Positions 18,897 through 28,613 of a stretch of 64,000 bases of DNA are shown here, one piece after another. Under the pieces are notes generated by a model that saw only the letters and a list, made by a program, of their open reading frames with translations, ran no database searches and was not told the DNA's origin. The stretch lies in assembly GCF_001281385.1 (NCBI RefSeq), contig NZ_CP006911.1, forward strand, positions 124,001 to 188,000, given 5' to 3'. Within the stretch, counting starts at the first letter, position 1; every line of letters begins with the position of its first letter. The translations under genes were made by a program, and so were the position numbers. Origin of the DNA: Candidatus Pseudothioglobus singularis PS1. Lineage in GTDB: Bacteria; Pseudomonadota; Gammaproteobacteria; PS1; Pseudothioglobaceae.

Positions 18897-19778
18897 ATTC
18901 TTGTTTGAAAACACCTTGACCATAGCAGATAAATCATGCCCTCCTATGTTTTGATCAATTGTCTCTTTAAACATCAAACTTAATCCTTGATGGAATCTTG
19001 TATCCACCCCAAGTTTATCTGAGATTTTCAATAATTTTAAATGTGCGTCATACCAAGTTGAAACGGATGCCTGTGTATTTTCAGTATCCTGGTTGGCTAT
19101 AGCATCCAAAATACGCAGCGGCTCTGTTTGCATGCGTGCAAAATTATGAACAGTTTGTTCTCTATACGATTTTAAAGGGACATCGCCCTTTAAACATAAG
19201 GCAGCACCATTTATTAGGCCAGCTGAAAAACCCAATACACTAGACATAATTGCATTACCTAAGACTACAGGAGCGGAAAGACTCTCACCAAGGTAACTAA
19301 TCTTTGGAGACATTAGTCTTAAAATTGAGTCACATGACTCAATCACATCTGATTTGCCAGCAAGAATAATTGACGCAAGCTCTGTGCCAATTTGTTCTGG
19401 AAAACATAAAATAGAACCCTCTATTAGCTCCACATCAAGATCTTTCATAATTAAAGAGTTTGCTTCAACTTCAGCCATACTTCCAGTTGACAATTGGATT
19501 AGAATGGAGCTTTTTAAGCTGGAGCGTACATTTTCATAGTCAATAATCTCTTTCCATGCGTCATAATCTGACAAGCACACAATGACTATATCGCATGATT
19601 CAATTGCCTTGTGCGGTTGAGTATAAGTTATAGCTCCTTTTTGAGCTAATGTTTCAATCTTTTCTGGGGTTCTATTCCAAACATGAATCTCTATTTCATT
19701 TTCAAGAAGGGTTTGAGCTAATGCAGTTCCCATAGCGCCTATACCAACTAATGCAACTCGATTGTTTTTTTTGATCAT
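18894..19778 (-). CDS. NAD(P)-dependent imine reductase / beta-hydroxyacid dehydrogenase-like
   Basis: A 294-residue oxidoreductase. The N-terminal Rossmann motif VALVGIGAMGTALAQ, with R36 of WNRTPEK following, suggests NADP preference. IQLSTGSMAEVEA (about 94-106) replaces the usual substrate loop DxSTxSP. The C-terminal part has SAGLINGAALCL and FARMQTEPLRIL, resembling imine-reductase-like proteins rather than 3-hydroxyisobutyrate dehydrogenase; the canonical catalytic Lys is not at GKxxKxxNN (here LSAPVVLGNAIM). The substrate is unknown. It stands alone with 115 bp separating it from yrfG. Confidence 0.68.
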   Translation of the reverse strand: MIKKNNRVALVGIGAMGTALAQTLLENEIEIHVWNRTPEKIETLAQKGAITYTQPHKAIESCDIVIVCLSDYDAWKEIIDYENVRSSLKSSILIQLSTGSMAEVEANSLIMKDLDVELIEGSILCFPEQIGTELASIILAGKSDVIESCDSILRLMSPKISYLGESLSAPVVLGNAIMSSVLGFSAGLINGAALCLKGDVPLKSYREQTVHNFARMQTEPLRILDAIANQDTENTQASVSTWYDAHLKLLKISDKLGVDTRFHQGLSLMFKETIDQNIGGHDLSAMVKVFSNKN

Positions 19779-19941
19779 AGATTACCTATTTAATGAAGTA
19801 CTTAAGTTAAGTGCTATATTTTAATTACTAAAATTACAGTTCAAATAGAAGTTCAAATTTTATTTGGTATGTGAGGGGTATATAAATATTTATGCTATTG
19901 AGTTAGGCTGCCTCTCAATGCTTAAGAGTATGTATAAGGTC

Positions 19942-20625
19942 TTATTTTGGAGTGACCTCCATGAAATTTACTATATTGATAAATCCAGGAACATGCTTTT
20001 TTGGAATTTTAGTGCTGGGCCTACTGATTGCAATTACATTTTTAATATTATATCTTGAAGCAGATTCAAGGACATCTAAAGAGTCGTCAAAAAATACTGA
20101 CCTCTCTTTGTTAAAGTTAATTTGATTACTTAATTCTTCCCAAAATTTTTGCTCTTGTTTTGGAACTCCATAGTCATGCGAAGAGATGATTTCATCAAAA
20201 TAATCATGAAGTCCAGATTTTTGCATCTTAAGCTTTATTCCTTTTCTATGAGCATTGGTAACAAGGTATATGCGCTTATTATGCTTTTTTACAGTTTGAA
20301 GGAAATTCAAAGCGTGATCATGAACTTGAATTAAATGAGAAATATCACCCTTTAGTTTCATAATATCTAAGTTAAGTGTCTCTTCCCAGTAATCGAGACA
20401 ATACCAAGTCAGCTTTCCTTCTTGTGAATTAATCATAGATATGATTACTTCTTTAGCTTCATCTATTTTGATGTTATGTTTTTTTGAGTAAATTTCTGGA
20501 ATATATTCAAGCCAAAATTCAAGATCAAAATTTAAGTCTAAAAGCGTTCCATCAAGATCAAGCAAGACAGTATCAATCAGATTCCAGTCTATGTTTAGAT
20601 TACTTTCTGCGCCATGTTGTTCCAT
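19942..20625 (-). CDS. yrfG: HAD hydrolase, YrfG-type GMP/IMP nucleotidase
   Basis: A 227-residue haloacid dehalogenase-fold phosphatase. Motif I is LLDLDGTLLDLNFD (about 20-33), motif II YLVTNAH near 119, and motif III/IV FFDDSLDVLESA near 178. The LDLxFDxEFW stretch after motif I is typical of YrfG, which dephosphorylates GMP and IMP in E. coli. The start codon at 20625 lies inside the end of cysS (26-bp overlap), so it is likely translated by coupling. Substrate assignment is from family resemblance. Confidence 0.78.
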   Translation of the reverse strand: MEQHGAESNLNIDWNLIDTVLLDLDGTLLDLNFDLEFWLEYIPEIYSKKHNIKIDEAKEVIISMINSQEGKLTWYCLDYWEETLNLDIMKLKGDISHLIQVHDHALNFLQTVKKHNKRIYLVTNAHRKGIKLKMQKSGLHDYFDEIISSHDYGVPKQEQKFWEELSNQINFNKERSVFFDDSLDVLESASRYNIKNVIAISRPSTKIPKKHVPGFINIVNFMEVTPK

Positions 20626-21979
20626 TTACACTATCCTCAAGAATAATCCCAAGTTCTAGAAGCTCATCACGAATTTGATCTGACAACGCAAAGTCTTTTG
20701 ATGCTCTTGCGGATTCTCTTTGTAAAATTTTGTTTGAAATTTCATCTTCTGATAATTCAGAGCCCTGTTTTAAGTAATCTTCAGCATTGTATTCAAGAAT
20801 ACCTAGAGAGTTACCAAGCTTAATTAGTTGTTTGGCTAAACCATATGCTTTTTCATGGTTTATGGCTTTCTCAATATTGATTTGTTTTGCAATTTCGAAA
20901 AGTATACTCAGTGCAATAGGGGTATTGAAATCATCATTTAGTGCAGCGTTGAAGCGTGCTTCATAATCTGCTTCAGGGCCAATGTCATCTGCAGTTGTAG
21001 ATAGACCTTTTGTAGCGTTGTATAGTCTTTTTAGTCCAGATTTGGCGCTTTCAATATTGGTGTCACTAAAATTTAAAGGCGAGCGATAATGACTACTTAT
21101 AAGAAAATACCGGAGCGTTTCACCATCATACTTTTCTAAAACATCACGAATAGTAAAAAAATTATTTAGAGATTTGCTCATCTTTTCGTCGTCAATATTG
21201 ACAAATCCAACGTGCATCCAGGTATTCACAAATTTACAGTTATTTGAGCCCTCAGATTGAGCGATTTCATTTTCATGATGAGGGAACGTTAAGTCCATTC
21301 CACCGCCATGAATATCAAAATGGTTTGAAATAAAGTGATTTGACATCGCTGAGCATTCAATATGCCACCCAGGTCTTCCATCTCCCCAAGGTGAAGGCCA
21401 ACTGGGCTCATCAGACTTTGCTTTTTTCCAAAGAACAAAGTCAAGTGGGTCATCTTTATCACTCTCAACGTCTACCCTTGCACCCGCTACAAGATCATCT
21501 AAATTTTTACCAGAGAGCTTGCCATAATCCTTAAATTTTCTGACCGAATAAAATACGTCACCATTTTTACCTTGATAAGCTAATCCCTGTTTTGAAAGAG
21601 ATTCAATCATTTCTATCATCTTATCGATAGATTCAGTAGCACGTGGTTCTATGTCCGGACTCAAAACACCTAGCGCCCTTTCGTCCTCATGCATTGCATC
21701 AATGAATCTATTTGTTAGTGAGTAGATATCTTCATTATTTTCGGCAGCCCTCGCAATAATTTTGTCATCAATATCTGTAATATTTCTTACATACTTAACG
21801 CTTAAAAAATTCCGCCTTAGGTGCCGAGTAATCACGTCAAACATAACTAATACTCTGGCATGACCCATATGACAAAAGTCATAAACTGTCATTCCACAAA
21901 CATAAATCCCAATATTATTTGTGTCAATAGGCTGGAACTCTTCTTTTTGGTTGGTGAGTGTGTTATAAATTTTGAGCAT
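20600..21979 (-). CDS. cysS: Cysteinyl-tRNA synthetase
   Basis: A 459-residue class I aminoacyl-tRNA synthetase that charges tRNA-Cys. It has the HIGH-like motif CHMGHAR (about 36-42), preceded by CGMTVYD with a zinc Cys, the zinc segments HIECSAM and FPHHENE, and the KMSKSLNN loop near 267. Length equals E. coli CysS (461). The promoter lies in the 176-bp gap shared with the divergent rubredoxin gene. Confidence 0.97.
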   Translation of the reverse strand: MLKIYNTLTNQKEEFQPIDTNNIGIYVCGMTVYDFCHMGHARVLVMFDVITRHLRRNFLSVKYVRNITDIDDKIIARAAENNEDIYSLTNRFIDAMHEDERALGVLSPDIEPRATESIDKMIEMIESLSKQGLAYQGKNGDVFYSVRKFKDYGKLSGKNLDDLVAGARVDVESDKDDPLDFVLWKKAKSDEPSWPSPWGDGRPGWHIECSAMSNHFISNHFDIHGGGMDLTFPHHENEIAQSEGSNNCKFVNTWMHVGFVNIDDEKMSKSLNNFFTIRDVLEKYDGETLRYFLISSHYRSPLNFSDTNIESAKSGLKRLYNATKGLSTTADDIGPEADYEARFNAALNDDFNTPIALSILFEIAKQINIEKAINHEKAYGLAKQLIKLGNSLGILEYNAEDYLKQGSELSEDEISNKILQRESARASKDFALSDQIRDELLELGIILEDSVNGTTWRRK

Positions 21980-22155
21980 TGCGATATTTTATACTGGATT
22001 TCCTGGGTTAATATTAATACCCGTTATATTAGTTCTCATATGGCCAACAGTTTTAATTTTGATTATCAATTAATCACTTACAAAATGTATAATTATTTTT
22101 CTCAATAGTAATTTAAAGAAAGTATGCAAAATACTTTGTACAAGGTCAGCATATT

Positions 22156-22320
22156 ATGAAAAAACTTCAATGCAAAATGTGTGGATGGGTTTATGATGAA
22201 GCGAAAGGAATTCCAGATGAAGGGATCATTCCTGGCACAGCTTGGGCTGATATACCTGAAGACTGGACTTGTCCAGTTTGTGGTTCTGGAAAGGAAGACT
22301 TTGAAATGGTAGAAATTTAG
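22156..22320 (+). CDS. Rubredoxin
   Basis: A 54-residue single-iron electron carrier. The four iron-binding cysteines are Cys6 and Cys9 (CKMC) and Cys39 and Cys42 (CPVC). The aromatic WVYDE and PEDWTCP segments are typical. Rubredoxins supply electrons to alkane or other hydroxylases, or to peroxide and superoxide reductases. The rubrerythrin in this window (46857-47276) lacks its own rubredoxin domain and might use this or another one. It is monocistronic with its own promoter region, 63 bp before leuB. Confidence 0.95.
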   Translation: MKKLQCKMCGWVYDEAKGIPDEGIIPGTAWADIPEDWTCPVCGSGKEDFEMVEI

Positions 22321-22333
22321 GTATTGAGGGTTC

Positions 22334-22353
22334 GAAACCTAAGATGAGGTTTC
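22334..22353 (+). terminator. Small hairpin between rubredoxin and leuB
   Basis: GAAACCT (22334-22340) pairs perfectly with AGGTTTC (22347-22353) across a six-base loop. It starts 13 bp after the rubredoxin stop and is followed only by a short T-rich stretch (TGTTTG). It may be a weak terminator, or a 3'-end stabiliser for the short rubredoxin transcript ahead of leuB. Confidence 0.4.
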
Positions 22354-22383
22354 TGTTTGCGAAAATGAAATAAGGAATAAATA

Positions 22384-23457
22384 ATGTCAAAAGTACTAAT
22401 TTTGCCTGGTGACGGCATTGGAACTGAAATTGTTGCTCAAGCTGTCAAAGTCATAGATTCATTAAACTCGAATCATTCAATGGGAATGACTCTTGAAGAT
22501 GGGCTTATAGGAGGTATTGCCTATGATGAGACTGGAACACCTCTTCCTGATGAGACTATAAAAGTTGCAAAAGAGTGTGACTCCATACTTTTAGGTGCTG
22601 TTGGAGGACCAAAGTGGGAGCCTTTAGAGAGGGCTTTGAGGCCAGAGCGAGGGTTGTTAGGCATACGTTCAGAGCTCGAATTATTTTCAAATTTGAGACC
22701 TGCTATTTTATATCCTCAGTTAGCAAATGCTTCAAGCCTTAAGACTGAAATTGTATCTGGCTTAGACTTAATGATTGTCCGTGAACTTGTAGGAGGGATT
22801 TATTTTGGTGAGCCAAGGGGTGTTGAAATAAAAGATGGTGAACGTTTTGGAATAAACTCTGCAACATATTATGAATCTGAAATTGCACGAATTGGACATT
22901 CTGCTTTTCAAATTGCTCAAAAAAGAGGAAAGCGTGTATGTTCAGTCGATAAGGCGAATGTTCTGGAAGTATGCGAACTATGGAGAGAGGTAATGGAGGA
23001 AGTTTCTAAGGACTATCCTGATGTTTCGCTTTCTCATATGTATGTTGATAACGCTGCTATGCAACTCGTTAGAGATCCCAAACAATTTGATGTAATGGTA
23101 ACGAGTAATCTTTTTGGCGATGTATTGTCGGATTGTGCAGCAATGCTAACAGGTTCAATTGGAATGCTTCCATCCGCTTCATTAGATCAAAATAACTTTG
23201 GAATGTATGAGCCTATCCATGGCTCAGCACCTGATATTTCAGGGAAGGATATAGCAAACCCTCTTGCCACGATATTGTCTGTTTCGATGATGCTTAGGTA
23301 TTCACTTAATCAAGGAGAATTGGCTGACAAAATTAACTCAGCGGTAAGCAAAGTTTTAGATAAAGGCTACAGAACAAAGGATATTGCTTCTGATGGGGAC
23401 AAAGTGGTTGGGACAGAGCAGATGGGTGATCTAGTCATTGAAGAGCTTGAGACTTAG
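22384..23457 (+). CDS. leuB: 3-isopropylmalate dehydrogenase
   Basis: A 357-residue NAD-dependent enzyme of leucine biosynthesis, decarboxylating 3-isopropylmalate to 2-oxoisocaproate. Segments include LPGDGIGTE (N-terminus), [26 protein letters not shown], the Lys/Asp catalytic regions KANVLE and [20 protein letters not shown] and [10 protein letters not shown]. It is not next to leuCD, which would be unusual in E. coli but common in other bacteria. Its 3' end overlaps the convergent glycosylase gene by four bases. Confidence 0.96.
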   Translation: MSKVLILPGDGIGTEIVAQAVKVIDSLNSNHSMGMTLEDGLIGGIAYDETGTPLPDETIKVAKECDSILLGAVGGPKWEPLERALRPERGLLGIRSELELFSNLRPAILYPQLANASSLKTEIVSGLDLMIVRELVGGIYFGEPRGVEIKDGERFGINSATYYESEIARIGHSAFQIAQKRGKRVCSVDKANVLEVCELWREVMEEVSKDYPDVSLSHMYVDNAAMQLVRDPKQFDVMVTSNLFGDVLSDCAAMLTGSIGMLPSASLDQNNFGMYEPIHGSAPDISGKDIANPLATILSVSMMLRYSLNQGELADKINSAVSKVLDKGYRTKDIASDGDKVVGTEQMGDLVIEELET

Positions 23458-24077
23458 TAAAGAACTTCCTCACTGTCAATAGAGCGCCATAAAAACCAGC
23501 AGGCTACGCTTCTATATGGCCTCCATGTTTCTGAAATTGCAATTATTTTTTCTAAGCTGAGGGGTTTTCCTTCTCCATAAATCTGATTCATTGCTCTTAT
23601 TATTCCAATATCCTTAATAGGAAATATATCTTTTTCCAATAGGTAAAACATTCCAAACATTTCTGCAGTCCAAGGGCCAACTCCCTTGATAGTGATTAAT
23701 TCATCATAAATACTTTCGAATGAGCGATTTTCCCAATATAAGTGGTCTTTAATTGAGAAGTTTATAAAATGATTGCAAATATTGATTATGTATTGAACTT
23801 TTTGTTTTGATAATCCACAAGACTTAAGTTCTTCGAAGCTCATCAAAATTACATTTTCTGGTTTTATTTTGCCAATTTTTTTTTCTAACTTTCCCCATAC
23901 ACTTGCAGCAGCTTGAACTGAGATTTGTTGCCCAACTATTGATCGAAGTAGAGTTTCTAAAGCCTCACCACGAGAAGAAATACTGTATTGCTGATGTTCG
24001 AGAATTAACTTTGCTAACTTAGGGTCAGTGTGTGTTAAGAATTCTTTAGATTGCTGCCAATAAGCTGGGAGAGACAT
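23454..24077 (-). CDS. DNA-3-methyladenine glycosylase II-like (HhH-GPD)
   Basis: A 207-residue helix-hairpin-helix DNA glycosylase that removes alkylated bases. It has [10 protein letters not shown] (about 45-54), the HhH motif [13 protein letters not shown], and the catalytic Asp region FPIKDIG about 20 residues later. It lacks the N-terminal AlkA domain of E. coli (282 residues), so it is closer to the short AlkA/MagI-like bacterial form. No iron-sulfur cysteine cluster of the Nth/MutY type is present. It stands alone on the minus strand. Confidence 0.85.
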   Translation of the reverse strand: MSLPAYWQQSKEFLTHTDPKLAKLILEHQQYSISSRGEALETLLRSIVGQQISVQAAASVWGKLEKKIGKIKPENVILMSFEELKSCGLSKQKVQYIINICNHFINFSIKDHLYWENRSFESIYDELITIKGVGPWTAEMFGMFYLLEKDIFPIKDIGIIRAMNQIYGEGKPLSLEKIIAISETWRPYRSVACWFLWRSIDSEEVLY

Positions 24078-24205
24078 TTATAAATTTAAAAAGTGTTTTG
24101 ATAAGAGGATAAAGTTAGTTGTTTTCTTTAACTGAGAATGTAGTATAGATGACATTGTCGTATAATTTATACTAATTTTTAACAACATATAAGACAGGGA
24201 ACACT

Positions 24206-25090
24206 ATGAGTAAAAAAAGAAATGTGACTTTTGTTGGTCTAGGAACGATGGGCTATCCTATGGCTGGACATTTATCAAGGTCTGAGTTATTTAATGTAAG
24301 TGTTTTTAATCGAACCTCAGAAAAATCTGCCCAATGGGGAGAAGCATATGAAGGAAGGGTTGCATTAACTATTGAAGACGCCGTAAAAGATGCAGATGTG
24401 GTTATTACATGCACTGGAAGAGATGAAGATATGATGGAAATCGTTTTTTCAGATGATGGAATGATGCCATACCTTAAAAAGGGCTCCATTTTTATTGATC
24501 ATACTACAACATCCTTTAAGCTAGCAAAACACCTAAATGAATCACTAAAAGATAAGAATATATCATTTATTGATGCTCCAGTTAGTGGAGGAGAAGCTGG
24601 AGCTATTAATGGAGTTTTAAGCGTTATGGCCGGCGGTGACGCTCACATATTGGATGCATGTGACTCAATCATTAAAACATATTCTAAAAGTATCACACTG
24701 ATGGGAGATTCTGGGTCTGGCCAATTAGCAAAAATGGTTAACCAAATTTGTATAGCGGGTTTGTTACAAGGATTATCCGAGGGATTGCTTTTTGCTGAAT
24801 CTGAGAACTTGAATATGGATAAGTTGCTGTCTGCTATTTCAGGAGGCGCAGCTCAGTCTTGGCAAATGGTGAATAGAGGCAAAACAATGCATCAAAGAGA
24901 GTTTGATTTTGGTTTTGCTATTAAGTGGATGGTGAAGGATTTAGGCTACTGTTTAGATCAAGCAGATGGAAACAATACAAAACTAACTTTTACTCAAGAG
25001 GTCTATGACCGTTATACTAATTTAATGGATAAAGGCCATACCTATAGTGATACCTCTGCTTTAATGATGTTTGATGAGTTGAATAAATAG
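24206..25090 (+). CDS. 3-hydroxyisobutyrate dehydrogenase-family oxidoreductase
   Basis: A 294-residue beta-hydroxyacid dehydrogenase. The Rossmann motif VGLGTMGYPMAGHL is near residue 10 and FNRTSEK follows, suggesting NADP(H). The substrate loop is DHTTTSFKL (about 98-106), and DAPVSGGEAGA precedes the catalytic region GSGQLAKMVNQ, whose Lys is the general acid. It could be a 3-hydroxyisobutyrate, tartronate semialdehyde or succinic semialdehyde-type reductase. The PhyH dioxygenase gene follows by 15 bp, so a joint pathway is likely. Confidence 0.82.
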   Translation: MSKKRNVTFVGLGTMGYPMAGHLSRSELFNVSVFNRTSEKSAQWGEAYEGRVALTIEDAVKDADVVITCTGRDEDMMEIVFSDDGMMPYLKKGSIFIDHTTTSFKLAKHLNESLKDKNISFIDAPVSGGEAGAINGVLSVMAGGDAHILDACDSIIKTYSKSITLMGDSGSGQLAKMVNQICIAGLLQGLSEGLLFAESENLNMDKLLSAISGGAAQSWQMVNRGKTMHQREFDFGFAIKWMVKDLGYCLDQADGNNTKLTFTQEVYDRYTNLMDKGHTYSDTSALMMFDELNK

Positions 25091-25105
25091 GTAACAAACC
25101 AAGTA

Positions 25106-25927
25106 ATGATTAAAGCTTCACTCACTGAAAAGCAATTGATTGATTTTAATAATAATGGATTTCTAACAGTTGATAATTTCATAGAATTGCAGTATTTAGA
25201 AGACCTTAAAACAAGAATCAATCTTCTCTTTAAAGGAAACTTTGAAACTGGTATTGAGCCAGATGAGTGGAATTGGAGGCAAGAAAGAGACCCAAGCGAT
25301 GTTACACGACAAATTTGTAATGCTTGGAAATCCGATAGTCTTATAAAGCGTTTAGTTTGTAGCTCAATTATTGGAGAGAGCGTTTCGAAATTAATGAGCT
25401 GGAAGGGAGCAAGACTTGTTCAAGATAACGTTTTATGGAAGCCACCGCAAGGAAAAGCTTTAAATTTTCATCAGGATGCTGCATATGATGACTGGATAAT
25501 TCCACAAACTATGGTGACTTGCTGGATGCCTTTAGATGATACCTTTGCAGAAAATGGAACACTAGAGTTTGCAAGGGGATCACACAAATGGGATCTATGT
25601 CCACCATCTGAGGACTTTCATGCCCCAAATGATTATAAAAAAGAGCTCCATAATTATTTAAATAAAAATGATAAAACTCTTTATATTGATTCAGTTCAAG
25701 TTCCTGCCGGGGGTGCTTCATTTCACCATGGCCATACTTGGCATGGTTCAGGGCCAAACAAGTCAAATAGCCATCGAAGAGCAATAGTCGCACATTGCGT
25801 CCCAATTGATGCTAAATTTCATCCAACTAATTGTGGGGGAACTGGAAAAATTTATAAAAAATATAAATTGAATGAAAGTGATGAGTTACCTGATAGTTTT
25901 TTTCCTCCCTTGTGGCAGGAAAATTAA
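25106..25927 (+). CDS. Phytanoyl-CoA dioxygenase (PhyH) family protein
   Basis: A 273-residue Fe(II)/2-oxoglutarate oxygenase. The iron ligands appear to be His122 and Asp124 (FHQDAAYDDW) and His213 (TWHGSGPN), with Arg224/225 (SHRRAIVAH) binding 2-oxoglutarate. The family hydroxylates small metabolites such as ectoine, phosphonates (PhnY*, TmpA) and fatty acyl-CoA; the substrate here is not determinable. It is cotranscribed with the preceding reductase (15 bp apart). A hydroxylation followed by oxidation to a semialdehyde-type product is one inference. Confidence 0.85.
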   Translation: MIKASLTEKQLIDFNNNGFLTVDNFIELQYLEDLKTRINLLFKGNFETGIEPDEWNWRQERDPSDVTRQICNAWKSDSLIKRLVCSSIIGESVSKLMSWKGARLVQDNVLWKPPQGKALNFHQDAAYDDWIIPQTMVTCWMPLDDTFAENGTLEFARGSHKWDLCPPSEDFHAPNDYKKELHNYLNKNDKTLYIDSVQVPAGGASFHHGHTWHGSGPNKSNSHRRAIVAHCVPIDAKFHPTNCGGTGKIYKKYKLNESDELPDSFFPPLWQEN

Positions 25928-25984
25928 AGAGTTTATTTATTCTTTGCATCAAAATTTTTTAAAAGAAATGGCATAATATTGGAT

Positions 25985-26536
25985 ATGAGAAAAAAGCCAA
26001 AATTAACAAATATTCATACTGTTGCTCAGAGTCGAATCTTCAATCTTGAGTCACTTGATGTCGAATTTTCTAATGGCGCAACTCGTGTCTATGAGAGGCT
26101 TATGTCTCGAGGAAATGGAGCAGTTCTAGTTATCCCAATGCTTGATGATGATACTGTCCTCATGATTTATGAGTTTTCTGGAGGCACTGAGCGCTATGAA
26201 TTAGGACTTACCAAAGGGAAAATAGATAAGGGTGAAACTCCAATTGAGGCTGCGGGTAGAGAGCTAAAAGAAGAAATCGGGTTTGGCGCAAATAAGCTAA
26301 CCTTTCTCAAAACAATCACACTTGCGCCTGGGTATCAGTCAAGTGAGACGCACATCGTGCTCGCTGAAGATCTGTTTGAGGAAACTGCAGAGGGAGATGA
26401 GCCTGAACCTCTAGAAATCGTCCCTAAAAAACTTTCTGAGTTAGAGGAACTAACCTATAACGAAGACTTAACTGAAGCAAGGAGCATTCTAGCTCTTTAT
26501 ATGGTAAGAGATATCATTAATAATCGATCAGTGTGA
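25985..26536 (+). CDS. nudE: ADP compounds hydrolase NudE
   Basis: A 183-residue Nudix hydrolase that cleaves ADP-ribose, Ap3A, NADH and similar compounds. The Nudix box is GKIDKGETPIEAAGRELKEE followed by IGFG, matching GX5EX7REUXEEXGU. The downstream TLAPGYQSSETHIVLA is characteristic of the NudE subgroup. I use the ATG at 25985; a TTG two codons upstream is less likely. The aat gene starts within its stop codon (GTG overlap). Confidence 0.88.
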   Translation: MRKKPKLTNIHTVAQSRIFNLESLDVEFSNGATRVYERLMSRGNGAVLVIPMLDDDTVLMIYEFSGGTERYELGLTKGKIDKGETPIEAAGRELKEEIGFGANKLTFLKTITLAPGYQSSETHIVLAEDLFEETAEGDEPEPLEIVPKKLSELEELTYNEDLTEARSILALYMVRDIINNRSV

Positions 26537-27192
26537 TAGATATACCGCAGTCATTTTGGCTGGATGAAGATCAATTAAAATTCCCTGAAATAGAGTTAGC
26601 GCTCAAAGAGCCAAATGGATTAATCGCTATAGGCGGTGATTTATCATTAAATAGACTCTTGGAGGCTTACTCCAGAGGTATATTCCCTTGGTATGGTAAA
26701 GATGAACCTATACTCTGGTATTCTCCAGATCCCAGAATGATTATTACGCCGAACTCATTTCACCTATCAAAAAGTTTAAAAAAAACAATTAATTCATCAA
26801 GATTTGATGTTTTAGTTGATACATCATTCAATAATATAATTAGACAATGTCAAGAGGCTCCTAGGTTTGGTCAGTCAGGAACATGGATCGATGATGAGAT
26901 GGTCAAAGCTTATACAAATTTGTACAAGGAAGGCTATGCGCACTCATACGAAGTGTTTGAGAATGGAGAGCTTGTGGGTGGGTTATATGGGGTTGCATTA
27001 GGAGGGGTTTTTTTTGGTGAGTCCATGTTTTCATTGGTAAGCAATGCTTCAAAAGTAGCATTCGCATTTTTATTGCAAAATAGCCATTATCAATTAATAG
27101 ATTGTCAAGTGGAGAATCGACATTTAGAAAGTTTGGGTGCCTACAATATCCCAAGAGATTTGTTTATGCAACAGCTTAAGGCCTTTGTGTAA
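26533..27192 (+). CDS. aat: Leucyl/phenylalanyl-tRNA--protein transferase
   Basis: A 219-residue enzyme that adds Leu or Phe to N-terminal Arg/Lys, marking proteins for ClpAP (N-degron pathway). Signature segments are GLIAIGGDLS, YSRGIFPWY, WYSPDPRMII, TWIDDEMVKAY, YEVFENGELVGGLYG and FFGESMFS. Length is near E. coli Aat (234). It starts with GTG at 26533, overlapping the nudE stop (GTGTGA), so translation is coupled. Confidence 0.95.
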   Translation: MIDIPQSFWLDEDQLKFPEIELALKEPNGLIAIGGDLSLNRLLEAYSRGIFPWYGKDEPILWYSPDPRMIITPNSFHLSKSLKKTINSSRFDVLVDTSFNNIIRQCQEAPRFGQSGTWIDDEMVKAYTNLYKEGYAHSYEVFENGELVGGLYGVALGGVFFGESMFSLVSNASKVAFAFLLQNSHYQLIDCQVENRHLESLGAYNIPRDLFMQQLKAFV

Positions 27193-27225
27193 AATATACT
27201 CCATTAAATTAGGGATTATTACGCT

Positions 27226-27348
27226 ATGACAAACCATATTAAATTCGTTTTACTGGTCTCACTTGTTATTACGTTAGCAGCATGTGGCAGAATGGGTGAT
27301 CTAGTCCCAATAAAAGATACAGTTGAATCAACTACTAGTACTTACTAG
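27226..27348 (+). CDS. lptM: LptM (YifL)-like small lipoprotein
   Basis: A 40-residue lipoprotein precursor. It has a basic start, a hydrophobic core (FVLLVSLVITLA) and a lipobox LAAC, with Cys20 as the lipidated residue, followed by GRMGDLVPIKD. LptM/YifL proteins, which assist LptD assembly in E. coli, have the same 'CGxxGxLxxP' opening and often sit next to lysA or dapF. Here lysA starts 11 bp downstream. A TTAGGGATTATT leader precedes the ATG. Confidence 0.85.
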   Translation: MTNHIKFVLLVSLVITLAACGRMGDLVPIKDTVESTTSTY

Positions 27349-27359
27349 CGAAAAATCCA

Positions 27360-28613
27360 TTGAACGCATTCAATTTCCAAAATAAAAATCTTTATGCTGA
27401 GTCTGTGCCCGTTTCAGACTTAATGAACTTGTACGGCTCGCCACTTTATATTTATTCAAAAAGTCAAATAGAATTCAATTGGAAGGTTTTTGAAAATTCA
27501 TTTGGAGCCCATCCTCATCTTATTTGTTATGCTGTAAAGGCTAATTCTAATCTTGCAGTATTAAATATTCTTGCTAATCTAGGATCTGGTTTCGATATTG
27601 TTTCCCTTGGAGAGCTAGAGAGAGTTATTGCTTCAGGTGGAGATCCAGCTAAATGCGTTTTTTCAGGTGTTGCAAAAACTGAAAACTCAATACGAAAAGC
27701 ACTTGAGTATGGAATTTACTGTTTCAATGTAGAGTCTGAGGGAGAACTAGAACAGATTGAATCAGTGGCATCCTCTTTGAATGTTCGTGCCTCAATTTCA
27801 ATCCGAGTCAATCCAGATGTAGATGCAAAGACTCATCCATATATTTCAACAGGTCTGACTGAAAATAAGTTTGGTGTGAGTGCTGAAGTGGCTTTGTCTA
27901 TGTATAAAAAAGCAAGCCTTTCTGATTATCTTGATGTCTGCGGACTTGATTACCATATTGGCTCTCAAATTACAGATCAATCTCCATTTATCGAGGCTCT
28001 TGAAAAAGCATTAGATCTGATTGAAGAGCTCAAATCAGAAAACATAGATTTAGACCACATTGATATTGGAGGTGGAGTAGGTATAACCTATGATCAAGAA
28101 AAAATAATCAGTATTGAGGATTACATCAATAGGGTAATCAGCAAAGTTGGAAGTATGAAAATTTTGGCTGAACCTGGGCGATCAATTGTTGGAAATGCAG
28201 GTATTTTTGTAACAAAAGTTGAATACTTGAAGCAAAATGATATTAAGTCATTTGCAATTGTAGATGGTGCAATGAATGATCTGATTAGGCCTGCTCTTTA
28301 TAGTTCATATCATGAGGCGGTTTCAATACAAGAAAAATCAAAGGGCGTTACTGACTCATGGGATATCGTCGGACCAGTTTGTGAAACTTCAGATTTCTTG
28401 GCTAAGGATAGAGAACTAACTTTAGAAAAAGGAGACTATATTGCAATTTTAACTGCAGGTGCGTATGGTTTTGTTTTGAGTTCAAATTATAACTCGAGAC
28501 CCAGAGTGCCTGAAGTTATGGTGAGTGAAAAGAGCCATAGTTTGGTGCGAAAAAGAGAAACTATCGAATCACTATTTGAGAATGAAACTATATTTAAAGA
28601 TGAAGTTAACTAA
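27360..28613 (+). CDS. lysA: Diaminopimelate decarboxylase
   Basis: A 417-residue PLP enzyme that makes L-lysine from meso-diaminopimelate. The PLP lysine is in CYAVKANSN (about 59-67), with FDIVSLGEL, DYHIGSQ, HIDIGGGVG, AEPGRSIVG and GPVCETSDF as the family signatures. The start is a TTG at 27360, because no ATG exists in the correct position. It follows lptM, and yhbY begins before its stop, so the three form an operon. Length equals typical LysA (about 415-420). Confidence 0.96.
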   Translation: MNAFNFQNKNLYAESVPVSDLMNLYGSPLYIYSKSQIEFNWKVFENSFGAHPHLICYAVKANSNLAVLNILANLGSGFDIVSLGELERVIASGGDPAKCVFSGVAKTENSIRKALEYGIYCFNVESEGELEQIESVASSLNVRASISIRVNPDVDAKTHPYISTGLTENKFGVSAEVALSMYKKASLSDYLDVCGLDYHIGSQITDQSPFIEALEKALDLIEELKSENIDLDHIDIGGGVGITYDQEKIISIEDYINRVISKVGSMKILAEPGRSIVGNAGIFVTKVEYLKQNDIKSFAIVDGAMNDLIRPALYSSYHEAVSIQEKSKGVTDSWDIVGPVCETSDFLAKDRELTLEKGDYIAILTAGAYGFVLSSNYNSRPRVPEVMVSEKSHSLVRKRETIESLFENETIFKDEVN

